In this document: one piece after another, positions 33,870 to 44,392 of the stretch
Numbering within the stretch: position 1 is the first letter of the stretch
How the letters are laid out: each line of letters opens with the position of its first letter
From: Pelagibacterium flavum
GTDB taxonomy: Bacteria; Pseudomonadota; Alphaproteobacteria; Rhizobiales; Devosiaceae
Assembly: GCF_025854335.1 (NCBI RefSeq)
Contig: NZ_CP107716.1
Location: 1,233,001-1,297,000 of the forward strand
DNA length: 64,000 nucleotides
Direction: 5' to 3'
Position numbers and translations under genes: made by a program
The notes under the pieces: model-generated
The model's database searches: none
What the model saw: the letters and a program-made list of their open reading frames with translations, nothing else
What the model was told of the DNA's origin: nothing

Positions 33870-34343
33870 TCAGATGAAGGCAATCTTGAGGATTTCGTAG
33901 CCGCGCGCCCCGCCAGGAGCGGTCACTTCGATCGAATCGCCGACCGACTTGCCGATCAGGGCACGGGCGATTGGCGAGGAAATCGAGATGCGGCCGGCCG
34001 AGGCATCGGCCTCGGCATCGCCCACGATCTGGTAGGTCTTTTCCTCGTCGGTATCCTCGTCGACCATCGTCACGGTCGCGCCGAACTTGACCGTCGAGCC
34101 CGAAAGCTTGGAAACGTCGACGATCTCGGCCATGGCCAGCATGGATTCAATTTCCATGATACGGCCCTCGTTATGGCTCTGCTGCTCTTTGGCCGCGTGG
34201 TACTCGGCGTTTTCGGAAAGGTCGCCGTGGGCGCGCGCTTCGGAAATCGCTTCAATGATCGCGCGGCGTTCGACGCCGGCGCGGCGTTCAAGTTCAGCTA
34301 CGAGTGCGGCGTGTCCCGCCACTGTCATGGGGACCTTGTCCAT
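33870..34343 (-). CDS. greA: Transcription elongation factor GreA
   Basis: Rescues backtracked RNA polymerase by stimulating transcript cleavage. The 157-residue protein has the coiled-coil N-domain with the acidic tip '[18 protein letters not shown]' (about 38-55) and the C-terminal FKBP-like domain ending '[15 protein letters not shown]'. The start is ATG 34343, with GGAGG 11 bases upstream; a TTG three codons earlier is too close to the SD. Confidence 0.96.
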   Translation of the reverse strand: MDKVPMTVAGHAALVAELERRAGVERRAIIEAISEARAHGDLSENAEYHAAKEQQSHNEGRIMEIESMLAMAEIVDVSKLSGSTVKFGATVTMVDEDTDEEKTYQIVGDAEADASAGRISISSPIARALIGKSVGDSIEVTAPGGARGYEILKIAFI

Positions 34344-34352
34344 ATCGGCCAA

Positions 34353-34580
34353 TCCCTCCTATCAATTACAAAATACGTTGAAGCGCATATCGGTATCCTC
34401 GCTGACTTCACGTCAGCGGATGCGATCTGCGCTTTCGGGAAACTTACCTGCCAGAGGTTGCCCTTACCGGCCAAGTTGGTCAAGGCCAATCGATGGGCAT
34501 TCCCCAGCGCCTCCGTGGTGCACCGGCACATATGGGGCTTTGCGCGGCGGCTGCAAGTATCCCTGGGATCGTTCCTGCCC
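34353..34580. other. Gene-free stretch between greA and the cold-shock terminator
   Basis: About 230 bases with no supportable gene. It must hold the greA promoter on the minus strand. I considered 6S or other structured RNA but saw no convincing closed stem with a central bubble. Confidence 0.4.
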
Positions 34581-34613
34581 AAAAAGAAAGAGCGCAAACC
34601 GTTGTGGTTTACG
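34581..34613 (-). terminator. Terminator of the cold-shock gene
   Basis: On the minus strand GCGTAAACC and GGTTTGCGC form a 9-bp stem around ACAAC, followed by TCTTTCTTTTTG. A second GC-rich hairpin (34627-34646) lies between it and the stop at 34671. Confidence 0.85.
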
Positions 34614-34670
34614 CCCTATCCTTGTTGCCCGGCCAATGAGCCGGGCTGAGCTCATTTGGCGGATGCCGAA

Positions 34671-34883
34671 CTAGTCGGCAGCGACCAGGTTGCCGGCGGC
34701 CGATTTGCCGGTGCGCTTGTCCTTGACGATTTCGTAGGAAATCTTCTGACCTTCATCGAGACCGGTCATGCCGGAATTCTGAACGGCAGAGATGTGGACG
34801 AAAACGTCCGCTCCACCCTCGTCGGGCTGGATAAAACCGTAGCCCTTCTGGGTGTTGAACCATTTGACAGTGCCGGTTGCCAT
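34671..34883 (-). CDS. cspA: Cold-shock domain protein
   Basis: A 70-residue single cold-shock domain with RNP1 'KGYGFIQPD' and RNP2 'VFVHISAV', which binds single-stranded RNA/DNA as a chaperone. It starts '[18 protein letters not shown]' at ATG 34883 behind AAAGGA. The long upstream non-coding region could include a cold-responsive 5' leader, as in other csp genes. Rhizobial genomes have several paralogues, so the symbol is generic. Confidence 0.95.
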   Translation of the reverse strand: MATGTVKWFNTQKGYGFIQPDEGGADVFVHISAVQNSGMTGLDEGQKISYEIVKDKRTGKSAAGNLVAAD

Positions 34884-35391
34884 GGCTTTGTCCTTTCACG
34901 TCGTGCTGTCTGGAACGCGATCCGGCCCGACTGGACCGGCGCTCCAAGTCCTTAGTTTTGTCGCGCGGCCGAAGCGAAAAAGCTGCCACTTTTTCAGACC
35001 GCACTCTGATGGGGGTTTGCCGCCCCCGGGTATATCGAAGTCTTGGTTCAGGACGTCAGCAGGCGTAAAAGACGCACGGCTAGATCAGTCGGCCGCAATT
35101 TCGATCCCGTTTTTTTAGAAGAAATAGCCGAAATATTCAAGCACTTGTAAAAAACCGGCGGAGTAAAAAATTTTCGATGGCGGTAACACTGTTGTTAATG
35201 CCGCAAAGCTGCGCCGCCAGCCTGACATGTCAGTATTGCATACCTTTATGGTAGAGAATGTGGCCCGCCCGGCAAGTATATCGACCGGCGCCGAGCCGTT
35301 TCAAGTTGACCCGGGGGACGGTTGGCGGAAGGCGAGGGACGCGATAAGCATCGGCGCGACGCTTCCTTCGACGGGTTCCCAGGGCAGAGAA
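34884..35391. other. 508-bp region between cold-shock and threonine aldolase genes
   Basis: No gene is supported. Contents: a dispersed palindromic repeat copy at 34956-35010 (GAAGCGAAAAAGCTGCCACT then TTTTTCAGACCGCACTC), an AT-rich patch at 35105-35200 likely carrying promoters, and a perfect 12-bp palindrome CTGACATGTCAG at 35222-35233, upstream of the aldolase gene, which could be an operator. The rest may be the cspA leader on the minus strand. Confidence 0.5.
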
Positions 35392-36414
35392 ATGACGACA
35401 AGGCGCTATGATTTTCGTTCCGACACCGTGACACGGCCCGATGCGGGCATGCGCGCGGCAATGGCTGCCGCGCCTGTGGGCGACGACGTCTATGGCGAAG
35501 ACGAGACTGTCATCGCGCTGGAAGCCAGAGTTGCCGAACTGACGGGTAAAGCAAGGGGAATGTTTGTGCCCTCGGGAACGCAATCGAACCTGATCGCGCT
35601 GATGAGCCATTGCGGGCGCGGGGATGAATTCATCGCCGGGCAGGACGCGCATGCCTATAAGTATGAGGCGGGCGGTGCGGCGGTTCTGGGCTCCATCCAA
35701 CCCCAGCCCATCGAGAATGCGCCAGACGGTTCGCTGCCGCTCGACAAGATCGAGGGGGCCATCAAGCCAGACGACATCCACTTTGCACGCACGCGTCTGC
35801 TGGCGCTCGAGAACACGATCGGTGGAAAGGTGCTGCCGCAAAGCTATGTGGCCGATGCTGTTGCGCTGGCCCGGCGGCATGGGCTGGGGACCCATCTCGA
35901 TGGCGCGCGGATCGTCAATGCGGCGGTGGCCTCGAACCGGAGCGTCAAGGAGTTGGCGGAGGGATTCGACAGTGTCTCGGTGTGCCTGTCCAAGGGCCTC
36001 GGGGCTCCGGTCGGCTCGGTGCTGGTGGGGGATGCGGATTTCATCGGCAAAGCCAGGCGGCTGCGCAAGATGGTGGGCGGCGGCATGCGGCAGGCGGGCA
36101 TCATCGCTGCGGCCGGGCTATACGCGCTCGAGCACAATGTTTCCCGGTTGGCGGACGATCACGCGCGGGCGCGGCGGCTGGCCGAGGGGTTGGCACGGCA
36201 TGACAGGCTGAATGTCGATATGCCGCAGACCAATATCATCTTTCTCAACGCCGATGAATCTGTAGCAAAGGAGTTTGCCGATCACATGGCGGCGCAGGGG
36301 ATACTGGTTTCGGGCCGCTATGGGCAGCAGCGCTGGGTGACGCACAAGGATATCGGCGACGAGGCGATAGAGGCAGCACTGGACGCGGCGGATAAATTCT
36401 TCGCCAGCCTTTGA
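35392..36414 (+). CDS. ltaE: Low-specificity L-threonine aldolase
   Basis: PLP enzyme cleaving threonine/allo-threonine to glycine and acetaldehyde. The 340 residues show 'DFRSDTVTRPD' at the N-terminus, 'GDDVYGEDETVIALE', 'FVPSGTQSNLIAL', and the PLP lysine in 'VSVCLSKGLGAPVGS' (about residue 200). The start is ATG 35392; 55 further open codons upstream have no family counterpart. It is probably monocistronic. Confidence 0.93.
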   Translation: MTTRRYDFRSDTVTRPDAGMRAAMAAAPVGDDVYGEDETVIALEARVAELTGKARGMFVPSGTQSNLIALMSHCGRGDEFIAGQDAHAYKYEAGGAAVLGSIQPQPIENAPDGSLPLDKIEGAIKPDDIHFARTRLLALENTIGGKVLPQSYVADAVALARRHGLGTHLDGARIVNAAVASNRSVKELAEGFDSVSVCLSKGLGAPVGSVLVGDADFIGKARRLRKMVGGGMRQAGIIAAAGLYALEHNVSRLADDHARARRLAEGLARHDRLNVDMPQTNIIFLNADESVAKEFADHMAAQGILVSGRYGQQRWVTHKDIGDEAIEAALDAADKFFASL

Positions 36415-36496
36415 TCTTATAGCTTGCTTTTTGTCGCGGGCGGGCGCATTTCCCCGCGCGCCGGCATTTGCCGGTCTTTGCGGATCGCAACACAAA

Positions 36497-37486
36497 TTGA
36501 CAACGACTTTTCTGTCTTCGGGCGACCTCATCGTCGATCGCCGGGCCCACTACGCCCAGATGCTGGCTGAGGCTGGCGAATTTTCATCGGCTGCCGATCT
36601 GATGGAGCAGGCGCTGGAGAGCGCGCCTGGTTGGGCAGCCGGCTGGATGATGGCGGGGGACTTTCATCTCAAGGCCGATGCATTGGGCAGTGCGATTGCC
36701 GCCTGGCAGCGGGCGGCCGAGCACGATCCCGCAGGTACGCTCGGGGCGCAGATGCATCTGGCGGCGCACGGGATTGGCGCAATTGAGCCGCAGGTGCAGG
36801 CGGCATATGTCGAAGCGCTGTTCGACCAGTATGCCGGACGCTTTGAAGAAGCGTTGCTGCAAAAGCTCGACTATGTCGTTCCGGGCCGATTGATGGCGTT
36901 GCTCGGAGAAACCATGAGCGAACTCGGCATTGACGGGTTCGCGCGCGGCGTTGATCTGGGTTGTGGCACGGGATTGATGGGCGAGCGGTTGCGCCATGTG
37001 GTGTCTCACCTGACCGGCGTGGACATTTCCGCGGCCATGGTGGCAGAGACTCGCGACAAGGCGATCTATGATGGCGTTGAGCGCGCCGAACTGCTCGATT
37101 TTCTGGGGGCTGAGGGATGCGTGGCTGATATCGTAACGGCAGCGGACGTTTTCATGTATTGCCCGGCGCTGCCGCCGATCTTTTCATTGGTGGGCAAGGT
37201 GTTGCGACCGGGCGGCGTCTTTGCGTTCTCGGTCGAGCGGCATGACGGAGAGGACAGCCAATGGCTGCAGGCGTCGCTGCGTTTTGCGCATAATGGCGAT
37301 GCCGTCGCGCGGGCTCTGGCCGATGCAGGGCTGGACGTCTTGCGCGTAAGTGAGGAAACGATCCGGCGCGATCGCGGCCAGCCGGTAGCGGGGCTCCTGT
37401 TCGTTGCGCGCAAGCCCGAAGCCGAGCAACTGGGCGTTGCCGACATCGATGCGGGCATCGAAGCGCCGGTTGAGTTGATAAACTGA
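36497..37486 (+). CDS. TPR-containing SAM-dependent methyltransferase
   Basis: Residues about 20-85 are TPR-like helices ('YAQMLAEAGEFSSAADLMEQALESAPGWAAGWMMAGDFHLKADALGSA'), and a class I methyltransferase follows with motif I 'GVDLGCGTGLMGERL' (about 155), 'LTGVDIS' and 'VLRPGGVFAFSVE'. Similar proteins are annotated as predicted TPR methyltransferases with unknown substrates. The start is uncertain: TTG 36497 is used; it lacks a clear SD, and ATG 36559 is an alternative within the first helix. The next gene converges from 37531. Confidence 0.78.
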   Translation: MTTTFLSSGDLIVDRRAHYAQMLAEAGEFSSAADLMEQALESAPGWAAGWMMAGDFHLKADALGSAIAAWQRAAEHDPAGTLGAQMHLAAHGIGAIEPQVQAAYVEALFDQYAGRFEEALLQKLDYVVPGRLMALLGETMSELGIDGFARGVDLGCGTGLMGERLRHVVSHLTGVDISAAMVAETRDKAIYDGVERAELLDFLGAEGCVADIVTAADVFMYCPALPPIFSLVGKVLRPGGVFAFSVERHDGEDSQWLQASLRFAHNGDAVARALADAGLDVLRVSEETIRRDRGQPVAGLLFVARKPEAEQLGVADIDAGIEAPVELIN

Positions 37487-37530
37487 GTGGATCCCCGGGG
37501 ATCGGTTGCGACCCCCGGGAAACGTTTGCG

Positions 37531-38328
37531 TCAGAACGTCAGGTTGCATGCCTTGCGAATGGCGATCTGAACCGGCGAGGGCGGCAGGGCCGGATCGAAG
37601 TCATGCGCGGGCATCAGTGGCGGCTGGGCCATGAACTTGACGCGGCTCCCCCTGTTGGGTTGCGCTGCGTGAACCAGGAACGGATGGCAGAGATAGACGG
37701 TGCCGGCGAGACCGGTCGCCAGCGCTTCGGGGCATTTTTCCGTGCCGGCGAAGCTGCCCGCCATCATCTGGTGCATTGTCGCGCCATCCTCACCAAAGGG
37801 GAGGAGGAAGCGTGCCATATCCATATGCGAGCCCACGCGGATGCGAGTGGGAGCATCGTCTTCTTGCACATCGGAGAACAGGAACAGCATCAGAAGGGCG
37901 CGGCCCCTCGATTTGATGTTGGCCCGGATCGAGAAGAAGTCGTTGGGATCGTCGGTGGGCAGCATGTAACTGGCATCGATATGCCAGCCATCGTCGCCCG
38001 GCGGTTGGTCCGAGGGGAAGCGGACGGGGAAGGTGCCCAGGCCCTGCGGCGCAAGCCATCGGCCTTCGCCCACCAACTGGTTGTAAGCGGAATGCAGGCG
38101 CGGGGTGTTGGCCGCTTCCCGGAAAGGCGCATCGGCATAGCCGCCGAGGCGGATCACCGGTTTTGTCCAGGTCGAGGGGTCATCGGGGTCGCAACCGGTG
38201 TTGCGCCAGAGAATGGCGCGTCCCTGGGCGGCAAGGTCTGCGGAAAAGGCATTGTCGATTCTGACGAAACCGTCGGTGACAAAGGCTTCGATCTGCGCTG
38301 GGGTCAGCGCGTCTTCTGTTCCAGGCAT
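37531..38328 (-). CDS. Phytanoyl-CoA dioxygenase (PhyH) family protein
   Basis: A 265-residue Fe(II)/2-oxoglutarate-dependent oxygenase. The facial triad is visible as HxD in 'DGWHIDASYM' (about residue 113) and a distal histidine in 'CHPFLVHAAQPNRGSR' (about 230), whose arginine would hold 2-oxoglutarate. The N-terminus 'LTPAQIEAFVTDGFVRIDNAF' is typical PhyH. The start is ATG 38328. Substrates in bacteria vary (ectoine, phosphonates, lipids), and nothing nearby identifies this one. Confidence 0.82.
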   Translation of the reverse strand: MPGTEDALTPAQIEAFVTDGFVRIDNAFSADLAAQGRAILWRNTGCDPDDPSTWTKPVIRLGGYADAPFREAANTPRLHSAYNQLVGEGRWLAPQGLGTFPVRFPSDQPPGDDGWHIDASYMLPTDDPNDFFSIRANIKSRGRALLMLFLFSDVQEDDAPTRIRVGSHMDMARFLLPFGEDGATMHQMMAGSFAGTEKCPEALATGLAGTVYLCHPFLVHAAQPNRGSRVKFMAQPPLMPAHDFDPALPPSPVQIAIRKACNLTF

Positions 38329-38495
38329 TGGAAAAGTCCATGAGTTCGCATTGCTGCACAAGGCAGCGTGCGGGCCGCCAAGCGGCCCGGCTCAAATGCT
38401 TCCGGAAAGGAAGCGCCGATCAGGCGCTCAGGAAGACTGCGAACTTGTTGGACACCATCATCATGCGCGCAACACTATCGAATTTGTGATTTCCG

Positions 38496-39413
38496 TCAAC
38501 GCTCGACGCCGGCCTGCATCAGATATACCTGGCCGGCAATTTCGAGGCGGCGGAACAGGATTTCGGAAAGGGCGTCGTCGTTGACCAGTGTTTCGCGCCA
38601 GACGCTGTCGATCATTGCTTCCTGGCCCAGATCGCGGTCAATGCCAATGAAGCGGTAGGGCTGGAAATTGCGGGCCGCTTCGGGGTGTTCGCCGCCCGTC
38701 CACTGATAGGTGCCGGATTCTGCGCTGGCCCAGAATCCCACGACGGCCAGTTCCGCGATCGTGTGCGCGGGCGTGGACAACCCATCCACCGCGTCAGGAT
38801 ATTGAGCCGGCCAGTCGGGCAGGGTGCCGCCCATCTCCTGCCAGTCGGCCATATCTTCAAATGAAGCGTAAGGATCAAGACAGGGTCGGCCGGTGCATTC
38901 GTCATCGGCTGCGTCGTCGGGCGAAATCGTGCGATTGGAGACGTCGCGTACCATCGCTGCATTGTTCATCAGGGGCATGAAGACGAAACGCCAGGCCATG
39001 TGATCGCCGGTGCCGAAGTCATCGGGCGTGCCGACATTTTCCGCACCATAGGCATCGATTGCATCATTGCGGATCTGCGGGCCGAGATTGTAGTGGCGCA
39101 GTTCGATGAAGCTGATGGGTCCGGCCTCCTCATCGACCATCTCGCCATAGGAAATGGCGGTGCGGGTTCGGGTCGAGGGAATGGCGCCGGTGGCCGTCAG
39201 CAGTGCCTTTTCGATCGGGCCAATCGGCCCGCCGGGGGAAATGGTTTCAAGATCGAGCCAAAAGGCGTTGAGGTCCTGTTCGGTGGTTACGGGATCAAGG
39301 CGCTCAAAGCCCGGGGCGCCAACAAACTTGGTGATGGCGTCGTTGACTTCGCTGGTCTGGGCGAAGGCCGGTGCGGCAAGAAGCAACAACAGAGTAGCCG
39401 AAATTCGTTTCAT
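38496..39413 (-). CDS. Secreted hypothetical protein, 305 aa
   Basis: I do not recognise the family. ATG 39413 opens a Sec signal ('ISATLLLLLAAPAFAQ', about residues 4-18). The mature protein is acidic, with 'FMPLMNNAAMVRDVSNRTISPDD', a cysteine pair 'DECTGRPCLDP', and many aromatic residues; no catalytic motif stands out. It sits between the PhyH gene and carB on the same strand but with more than 100 bases on either side. Confidence 0.7.
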   Translation of the reverse strand: MKRISATLLLLLAAPAFAQTSEVNDAITKFVGAPGFERLDPVTTEQDLNAFWLDLETISPGGPIGPIEKALLTATGAIPSTRTRTAISYGEMVDEEAGPISFIELRHYNLGPQIRNDAIDAYGAENVGTPDDFGTGDHMAWRFVFMPLMNNAAMVRDVSNRTISPDDAADDECTGRPCLDPYASFEDMADWQEMGGTLPDWPAQYPDAVDGLSTPAHTIAELAVVGFWASAESGTYQWTGGEHPEAARNFQPYRFIGIDRDLGQEAMIDSVWRETLVNDDALSEILFRRLEIAGQVYLMQAGVER

Positions 39414-39493
39414 CGCGCGTCCCTTGTGCATGAAAAGAGGGGCCGACTATTCAACCGGCCCCGGCATGCGGTCAAGGTCGCGCCCAAAAGCGC

Positions 39494-39520
39494 AACGAAA
39501 AGGGCGCCGGAGCGCCCTTT
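39494..39520 (-). terminator. Terminator of carB
   Basis: AAGGGCGC (39500-39507) pairs with GCGCCCTT (39512-39519); on the minus strand it is followed by TTTTCGTT. It lies 12 bases past the carB stop. Confidence 0.75.
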
Positions 39521-39531
39521 GGAAAGCCCGG

Positions 39532-42500
39532 TCAGGCTGCGAAATAGTCCTGCAGCGCTCGGACCGAGAAGTTGCCGCTGCGGTAGGCGAGGATGCCTTG
39601 CACGGCGGCGACGGCGCCGGGAATGGTCGTGTAGTAGGGCACCTTGCTCATCAACGCGGCCCGGCGGATGTCGCGGCTATCGGAAACCGCCTTGACGCCA
39701 TCGGTGGTGTTGATGACCAGCTGAACCTCGCCGTTCTTGATCGCGTCGACGATATGTGGACGGCCTTCGAGTACCTTGTTGATCTTGGTGCATTCGATGC
39801 CCTTTTCCGCCAGGAACCGCTGGGTGCCGCCGGTGGCGATGATTTTGAAGCCTGCGGTGGCAAGGTCACGGACCGATTCCACAAGGGCTGCCTTGTCTTC
39901 GTCACGGACGGAAACAAACACGGTGCCCTCGCGCGGTACCTTGGTGCCGCTGCCGAGCTGGGATTTGGCGAATGCGGTGGCGTAATCGGTATCGAGACCG
40001 ATCACTTCACCGGTCGATTTCATCTCCGGACCGAGAACCGTATCGACGCCGGGGAAGCGCGCGAAGGGGAAGACTGCCTCCTTGATGCCGATGTGCTTGA
40101 TCTCGCGTTCTTCGAGATTGAAGGATGCGAGTTTTTCGCCAGCCATGATACGCGCGGCGATCTTGGCGATCGGGTAGCCAATGACCTTGGCGACGAAGGG
40201 CACTGTACGCGAGGCGCGCGGGTTCACTTCGAGGACGTAGAGCGTGCCGTCCTTGAGAGCGAACTGCACGTTCATCAGGCCGCCCACATTGAGGGCGCGG
40301 GCCATTTCGGCGGCCTGGCGCTTGAGCTCGGCGATGATTTCGGGGCTCAGCGAATGGGGCGGGAGCGAACAGGCGCTGTCGCCCGAATGGATGCCCGCCT
40401 CCTCGATGTGTTCCATGATGCCGGCAATGAACACGTCCGTGCCATCGCACAGACAATCGACGTCAATTTCGGTGGCGCCCTGCAGATAGCTGTCGAACAA
40501 CAGCGGATTGGCGGCGAGGACCGAATTGATCTGGCCGGTCTTGTCGTTGGGATATTTGTGCCGGATTTCGGGCGGGACCAGTTCAGTCAGGGTGGACTGG
40601 ACGTAGCGCTCGAAATCGTCGGCCGAATGACAGATGACCATGGCACGGCCGCCCAGAACGTTGGACGGGCGAATGACCAGTGGGAAGCCCAGGCCCTCTG
40701 CGATGATACGGGACTGTTCGAGGGAATAGGCGATGCCGTTGCGCGGCTGGGTGAGATCGAGCCGGTTCAAGAGCTTCATGAACTGGTCGCGATCTTCGGC
40801 AAGATCGATCTTGTCGGGCTGGGTGCCCAGGATCGGGATGCCGGCGCGTTCGATGGCATTGGCGAGCTTCAATGGAGTCTGGCCGCCGAACTGGACGATG
40901 ACGCCGTGCAGGGTGCCCTTCTGCTGCTCGGTCTTTAGAATTTCGAGAACGTCTTCCTCGGTGAGCGGTTCGAAATAGAGCCGATCGGAGGTGTCGTAAT
41001 CGGTCGACACCGTTTCGGGATTGCAGTTGACCATGATGGTTTCATAGCCGGCATCGGACAGCGCGAAGGCGGCGTGGCAACAGCAATAGTCGAACTCGAT
41101 GCCCTGGCCGATCCGGTTGGGACCGCCGCCGAGGATAACGACCTTCTTCCTGTCGGACGGATTGGCTTCGTCAGCGACCGCGCCGGCAAACGGGGCTTCG
41201 TAGGTCGAATACATATAGGCCGTGGGGGAGGCGAATTCGGCGGCAGAAGTGTCTATGCGTTTATAGACGGGGCGCACATCGAGGGCGTGGCGCAAGGTGC
41301 GCACGTCCTTGGCAGTCTTGCCGGAGAGTTCGGCCAGGCGAGCGTCGGAAAAGCCCATCGCCTTGAGCCCGCGCATCTGGCCCTCGGTTTCGGGCAGGCC
41401 GTGCTCACGCACCTTTGCCTCTGTGTCGACGATGGCCTGGAGCTGCTCAAGGAACCACGGATCGATGCGGCACGCCTCATGGATCATCTGGTGGTCGTAG
41501 CCGCGCCGCATGGCTTCGGCGACCCAGAGCAGACGGTCGGGCGTTGGCGTGCCGAGCGCGGCGCGAACCGCGTTCTTGTCGTCGCCTTCACCAAGGCCGG
41601 GGATGCCGATTTCGTTGAGGCCGGTCAGGCCGGTTTCAAGCGAGCGCAGCGCCTTTTGCAGCGATTCGGGGAAGGTGCGGCCGATGGCCATGGCTTCGCC
41701 GACCGACTTCATCGATGTGGTCAGGCGATTGTCGGCGCCGGGGAATTTCTCGAAAGCAAAGCGCGGGATCTTGGTGACGACGTAGTCGATCGACGGCTCG
41801 AACGAAGCGGGGGTTGCGCCGCCGGTGATGTCGTTTTCGAGCTCATCAAGGGTGTAGCCGACGGCCAGCCGCGCGGCGACCTTGGCGATGGGGAAGCCGG
41901 TGGCTTTGGACGCAAGGGCCGAAGAGCGCGACACGCGCGGGTTCATCTCGATGACGATCATGCGGCCATCGGCGGGGTTGATGGCGAACTGGACGTTCGA
42001 GCCGCCGGTTTCCACCCCGATCTCGCGCAGGACGGCCAGCGAGGCGTCGCGCATGATCTGGTATTCCTTGTCGGTCAAGGTCAGGGCGGGGGCGACGGTG
42101 ATGGAGTCGCCTGTATGGACGCCCATGGGATCGATGTTTTCGATCGAGCACACGATGATGCAGTTGTCCTTTTTATCGCGGACGACTTCCATCTCGTATT
42201 CTTTCCAGCCGAGAACGGATTCCTCGATCAGGACTTCGTTGGTGGGCGAAGCGTCGATGCCACTCTCGCAGATGGCAAGGTATTCCTCGCGGTTGTAGGC
42301 GATGCCGCCGCCGGTGCCGCCGAGTGTGAAGCTGGGGCGGATGATGGCGGGCAGGCCGATATCTTCGAGGGCCTGGAGCGATTCGATGGTGTTGTGGGCA
42401 AGGCGGGATTTCGGAGTATCCAGCCCGATCTTGGTCATTGCGTCGCGGAACAGTTCGCGATCCTCGGCCTTGTCGATGGCTTCGGCGTTGGCACCGATCA

Positions 42501-42843
42501 TTTCCACGCCGAATTTTTCAAGCACGCCCATCTTGTTGAGCGAGAGGGCGCAGTTGAGCGCGGTCTGGCCGCCCATGGTGGGGAGCAGCGCGTCGGGGCG
42601 CTCCTTTTCGATGATCTTGGCGACGACCTCGGGGGTGATTGGCTCCATGTAGGTGGCGTCGGCAACGTCGGGATCGGTCATGATCGTCGCCGGATTGGAG
42701 TTCACCAAAATGATGCGATAGCCTTCTTCGCGCAGCGCCTTGCAAGCCTGAGTTCCTGAATAATCGAACTCGCAGGCCTGACCGATAATGATCGGTCCAG
42801 CCCCGATGATGAGGATGGATTTGATGTCTGTGCGTTTGGGCAT
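39532..42843 (-). CDS. carB: Carbamoyl-phosphate synthase large subunit
   Basis: Makes carbamoyl phosphate from glutamine-derived ammonia, bicarbonate and two ATP for arginine and pyrimidine synthesis. The 1103-residue protein starts '[30 protein letters not shown]' at ATG 42843 and shows two ATP-grasp halves ('[16 protein letters not shown]', '[13 protein letters not shown]'), the second pre-ATP-grasp '[21 protein letters not shown]', and a C-terminal MGS regulatory domain (about 960-1090). The length is normal. It is separated from carA (53717-54904) by nearly 11 kb, as in many Alphaproteobacteria. Confidence 0.98.
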   Translation of the reverse strand: MPKRTDIKSILIIGAGPIIIGQACEFDYSGTQACKALREEGYRIILVNSNPATIMTDPDVADATYMEPITPEVVAKIIEKERPDALLPTMGGQTALNCALSLNKMGVLEKFGVEMIGANAEAIDKAEDRELFRDAMTKIGLDTPKSRLAHNTIESLQALEDIGLPAIIRPSFTLGGTGGGIAYNREEYLAICESGIDASPTNEVLIEESVLGWKEYEMEVVRDKKDNCIIVCSIENIDPMGVHTGDSITVAPALTLTDKEYQIMRDASLAVLREIGVETGGSNVQFAINPADGRMIVIEMNPRVSRSSALASKATGFPIAKVAARLAVGYTLDELENDITGGATPASFEPSIDYVVTKIPRFAFEKFPGADNRLTTSMKSVGEAMAIGRTFPESLQKALRSLETGLTGLNEIGIPGLGEGDDKNAVRAALGTPTPDRLLWVAEAMRRGYDHQMIHEACRIDPWFLEQLQAIVDTEAKVREHGLPETEGQMRGLKAMGFSDARLAELSGKTAKDVRTLRHALDVRPVYKRIDTSAAEFASPTAYMYSTYEAPFAGAVADEANPSDRKKVVILGGGPNRIGQGIEFDYCCCHAAFALSDAGYETIMVNCNPETVSTDYDTSDRLYFEPLTEEDVLEILKTEQQKGTLHGVIVQFGGQTPLKLANAIERAGIPILGTQPDKIDLAEDRDQFMKLLNRLDLTQPRNGIAYSLEQSRIIAEGLGFPLVIRPSNVLGGRAMVICHSADDFERYVQSTLTELVPPEIRHKYPNDKTGQINSVLAANPLLFDSYLQGATEIDVDCLCDGTDVFIAGIMEHIEEAGIHSGDSACSLPPHSLSPEIIAELKRQAAEMARALNVGGLMNVQFALKDGTLYVLEVNPRASRTVPFVAKVIGYPIAKIAARIMAGEKLASFNLEEREIKHIGIKEAVFPFARFPGVDTVLGPEMKSTGEVIGLDTDYATAFAKSQLGSGTKVPREGTVFVSVRDEDKAALVESVRDLATAGFKIIATGGTQRFLAEKGIECTKINKVLEGRPHIVDAIKNGEVQLVINTTDGVKAVSDSRDIRRAALMSKVPYYTTIPGAVAAVQGILAYRSGNFSVRALQDYFAA

Positions 42844-43117
42844 GTGATACTTCTCGTACGGCAAGCGCGCGGCAGGAAAGCTGTCGCGCGTCGGACGGGG
42901 TATGGATTCTGTTGGCTAAGCGGTCTCCTTAGAGCAACCTTGTGGGGATTTCCAGCGTTAAGGAGCGGATTCTTTTGCTCCTGATTGTCGCGGGGCGATT
43001 TCCCGTCTTAATCGGGGTGGCGCAAAGCGGCGCCATCGCTACACTGTCTTTAACCCTCCCGACGCCGCGCGACCGGTTGCGGCGCATCATTTTCAAATCA
43101 AAGCAAGGAGCGCAGCC

Positions 43118-43957
43118 ATGACGCAGCAGAGCTTTATCGAACTGTCCGACGGCAACATGATTCCGCAGGTCGGGCTTGGGACCTGGAAGCTCGACAGCGC
43201 CAACATGCAGCGCGTGGTGGAAGCGGCCATCGAGGCGGGCTATCGGCATTTTGACACCGCCTATGCCTATCGCAACGAGGCGGCGCTGGGCGCGGCGCTC
43301 AAGGCATCGGGCCTTGGCGCGAATGAATTGTTTGTCACAAGCAAGCTGCCGAGCGGGCGGCACGGGTACGATTCGACACTCAAGACGTTCGACGAGACTA
43401 TGGCCAATCTGGGGGTAGATGTCCTCGATCTCTATCTCATTCACTGGCCTATGCCCAAGACGGGCAATTTCATCGACACCTTCAAGGCATTCATCAAGCT
43501 CAAGGAGGAGGGGCGGATCAAATCGATCGGGGTTTCAAATTTCCATGAGGCTCACATTGAAAAGCTGATCGCCGAGACAGGCGTGACGCCAGTGATCGAC
43601 CAGATCGAGCTTTCGCCAATGTTCCAGCAAAAGGAACTCCGGGGGTTCCTAGAGGGCAAGGCTATCAAGATCGAAAGCTGGAGCCCCCTGGGTACAGGCA
43701 ATGTTGTCGACAATGGTGTCCTCAAGGCGATCGGGGAAAAACACGGCAAGACGCCGGCGCAGGTGACGATCCGCTGGCACATCCAGAACGGGCTGATCGT
43801 TATTCCCAAATCATCAAATCCGGACCGCATCCGGCAGAATTTCGAGATTTTCGACTTCGCGCTCGACGCGGACGACATGGAAAAGATCGACGCTCTCGAC
43901 AGTGCGAACGGGCGGACGGGGGTCAATCCCGATGAGGCCGAATTCCTTCAGGTGTAG
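43118..43957 (+). CDS. Aldo/keto reductase
   Basis: NADPH-dependent reductase of 279 residues, close to the 2,5-diketo-D-gluconate reductase group (AKR5). Catalytic tetrad: Asp in 'FDTAYAYRNE' (about 46), Tyr in the same segment, Lys in 'FVTSKLP' and His in 'LYLIHWPMP' (about 108). The cofactor motif 'IVIPKSSNPDRIRQNFEIFDF' is near the C-terminus. ATG 43118 follows AAGGAG. The substrate is probably a small carbonyl or sugar-derived aldehyde. Confidence 0.92.
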   Translation: MTQQSFIELSDGNMIPQVGLGTWKLDSANMQRVVEAAIEAGYRHFDTAYAYRNEAALGAALKASGLGANELFVTSKLPSGRHGYDSTLKTFDETMANLGVDVLDLYLIHWPMPKTGNFIDTFKAFIKLKEEGRIKSIGVSNFHEAHIEKLIAETGVTPVIDQIELSPMFQQKELRGFLEGKAIKIESWSPLGTGNVVDNGVLKAIGEKHGKTPAQVTIRWHIQNGLIVIPKSSNPDRIRQNFEIFDFALDADDMEKIDALDSANGRTGVNPDEAEFLQV

Positions 43958-44029
43958 GCTGGACGAAGTCCTGCCGCGGGTGCGATTTTGTGGTAAGGTT
44001 GCCGGCCGTTTGCGCAAGGGAGGTGCGTG

Positions 44030-44392
44030 ATGAACCGGAGCGAAACCGTCGACGCATGGATGGCCAGTTACGACAACCCGATGAAGCCGGTTGTCGAAGC
44101 TGTGCGGACCGTGGTGCTGTCGGCTGACCCGCGAGTGGAAGAAACCATAAAATGGCAGGCGCCGACCTTCGTTTACAAGGGCAATATCGCGAGCTTTTTC
44201 CCCAAGTCCAGAAAGCACGCGAGCTTGATGTTTCATCAGGGCGCCTCCATCCCCGGTGATTTTGCCAGCCTTGAGGGGGACGCCAAGGATGGGCGCACGA
44301 TGAAGTTCGCCGATCTCGATGACGTCGCCTCCAAGGCCGATGACCTGACGCGCGTGGTCATCGCCTGGTGCGACATGCAGGATCACAAATAG
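44030..44392 (+). CDS. DUF1801 domain protein
   Basis: A 120-residue protein of the DUF1801 (YdhG-like) fold: 'VEAVRTVVLSADPRVEETIKWQAPTFVYKGNIASFF' and a C-terminal 'VIAWCDMQ'. Function is unknown; the fold is similar to frataxin/SMI-like small proteins. ATG 44030 follows GGGAGG 6 bases upstream. Its last 10 bases overlap the convergent acetyltransferase gene. Confidence 0.85.
   Translation: MNRSETVDAWMASYDNPMKPVVEAVRTVVLSADPRVEETIKWQAPTFVYKGNIASFFPKSRKHASLMFHQGASIPGDFASLEGDAKDGRTMKFADLDDVASKADDLTRVVIAWCDMQDHK

Noticed and set aside
34353..34670. 6S RNA or another structured housekeeping RNA between greA and the cold-shock gene
   Set aside because: Only local hairpins, explained as the cold-shock terminator and a small GC stem; no long closed stem with a central bubble.
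41074..42759. 561-codon plus-strand frame opposite carB, and similar ones opposite cpdB (50221-52089), carA (53612-54979) and uvrB (4068-5912)
   Set aside because: Same shadow pattern opposite confidently identified genes; no family resemblance seen.
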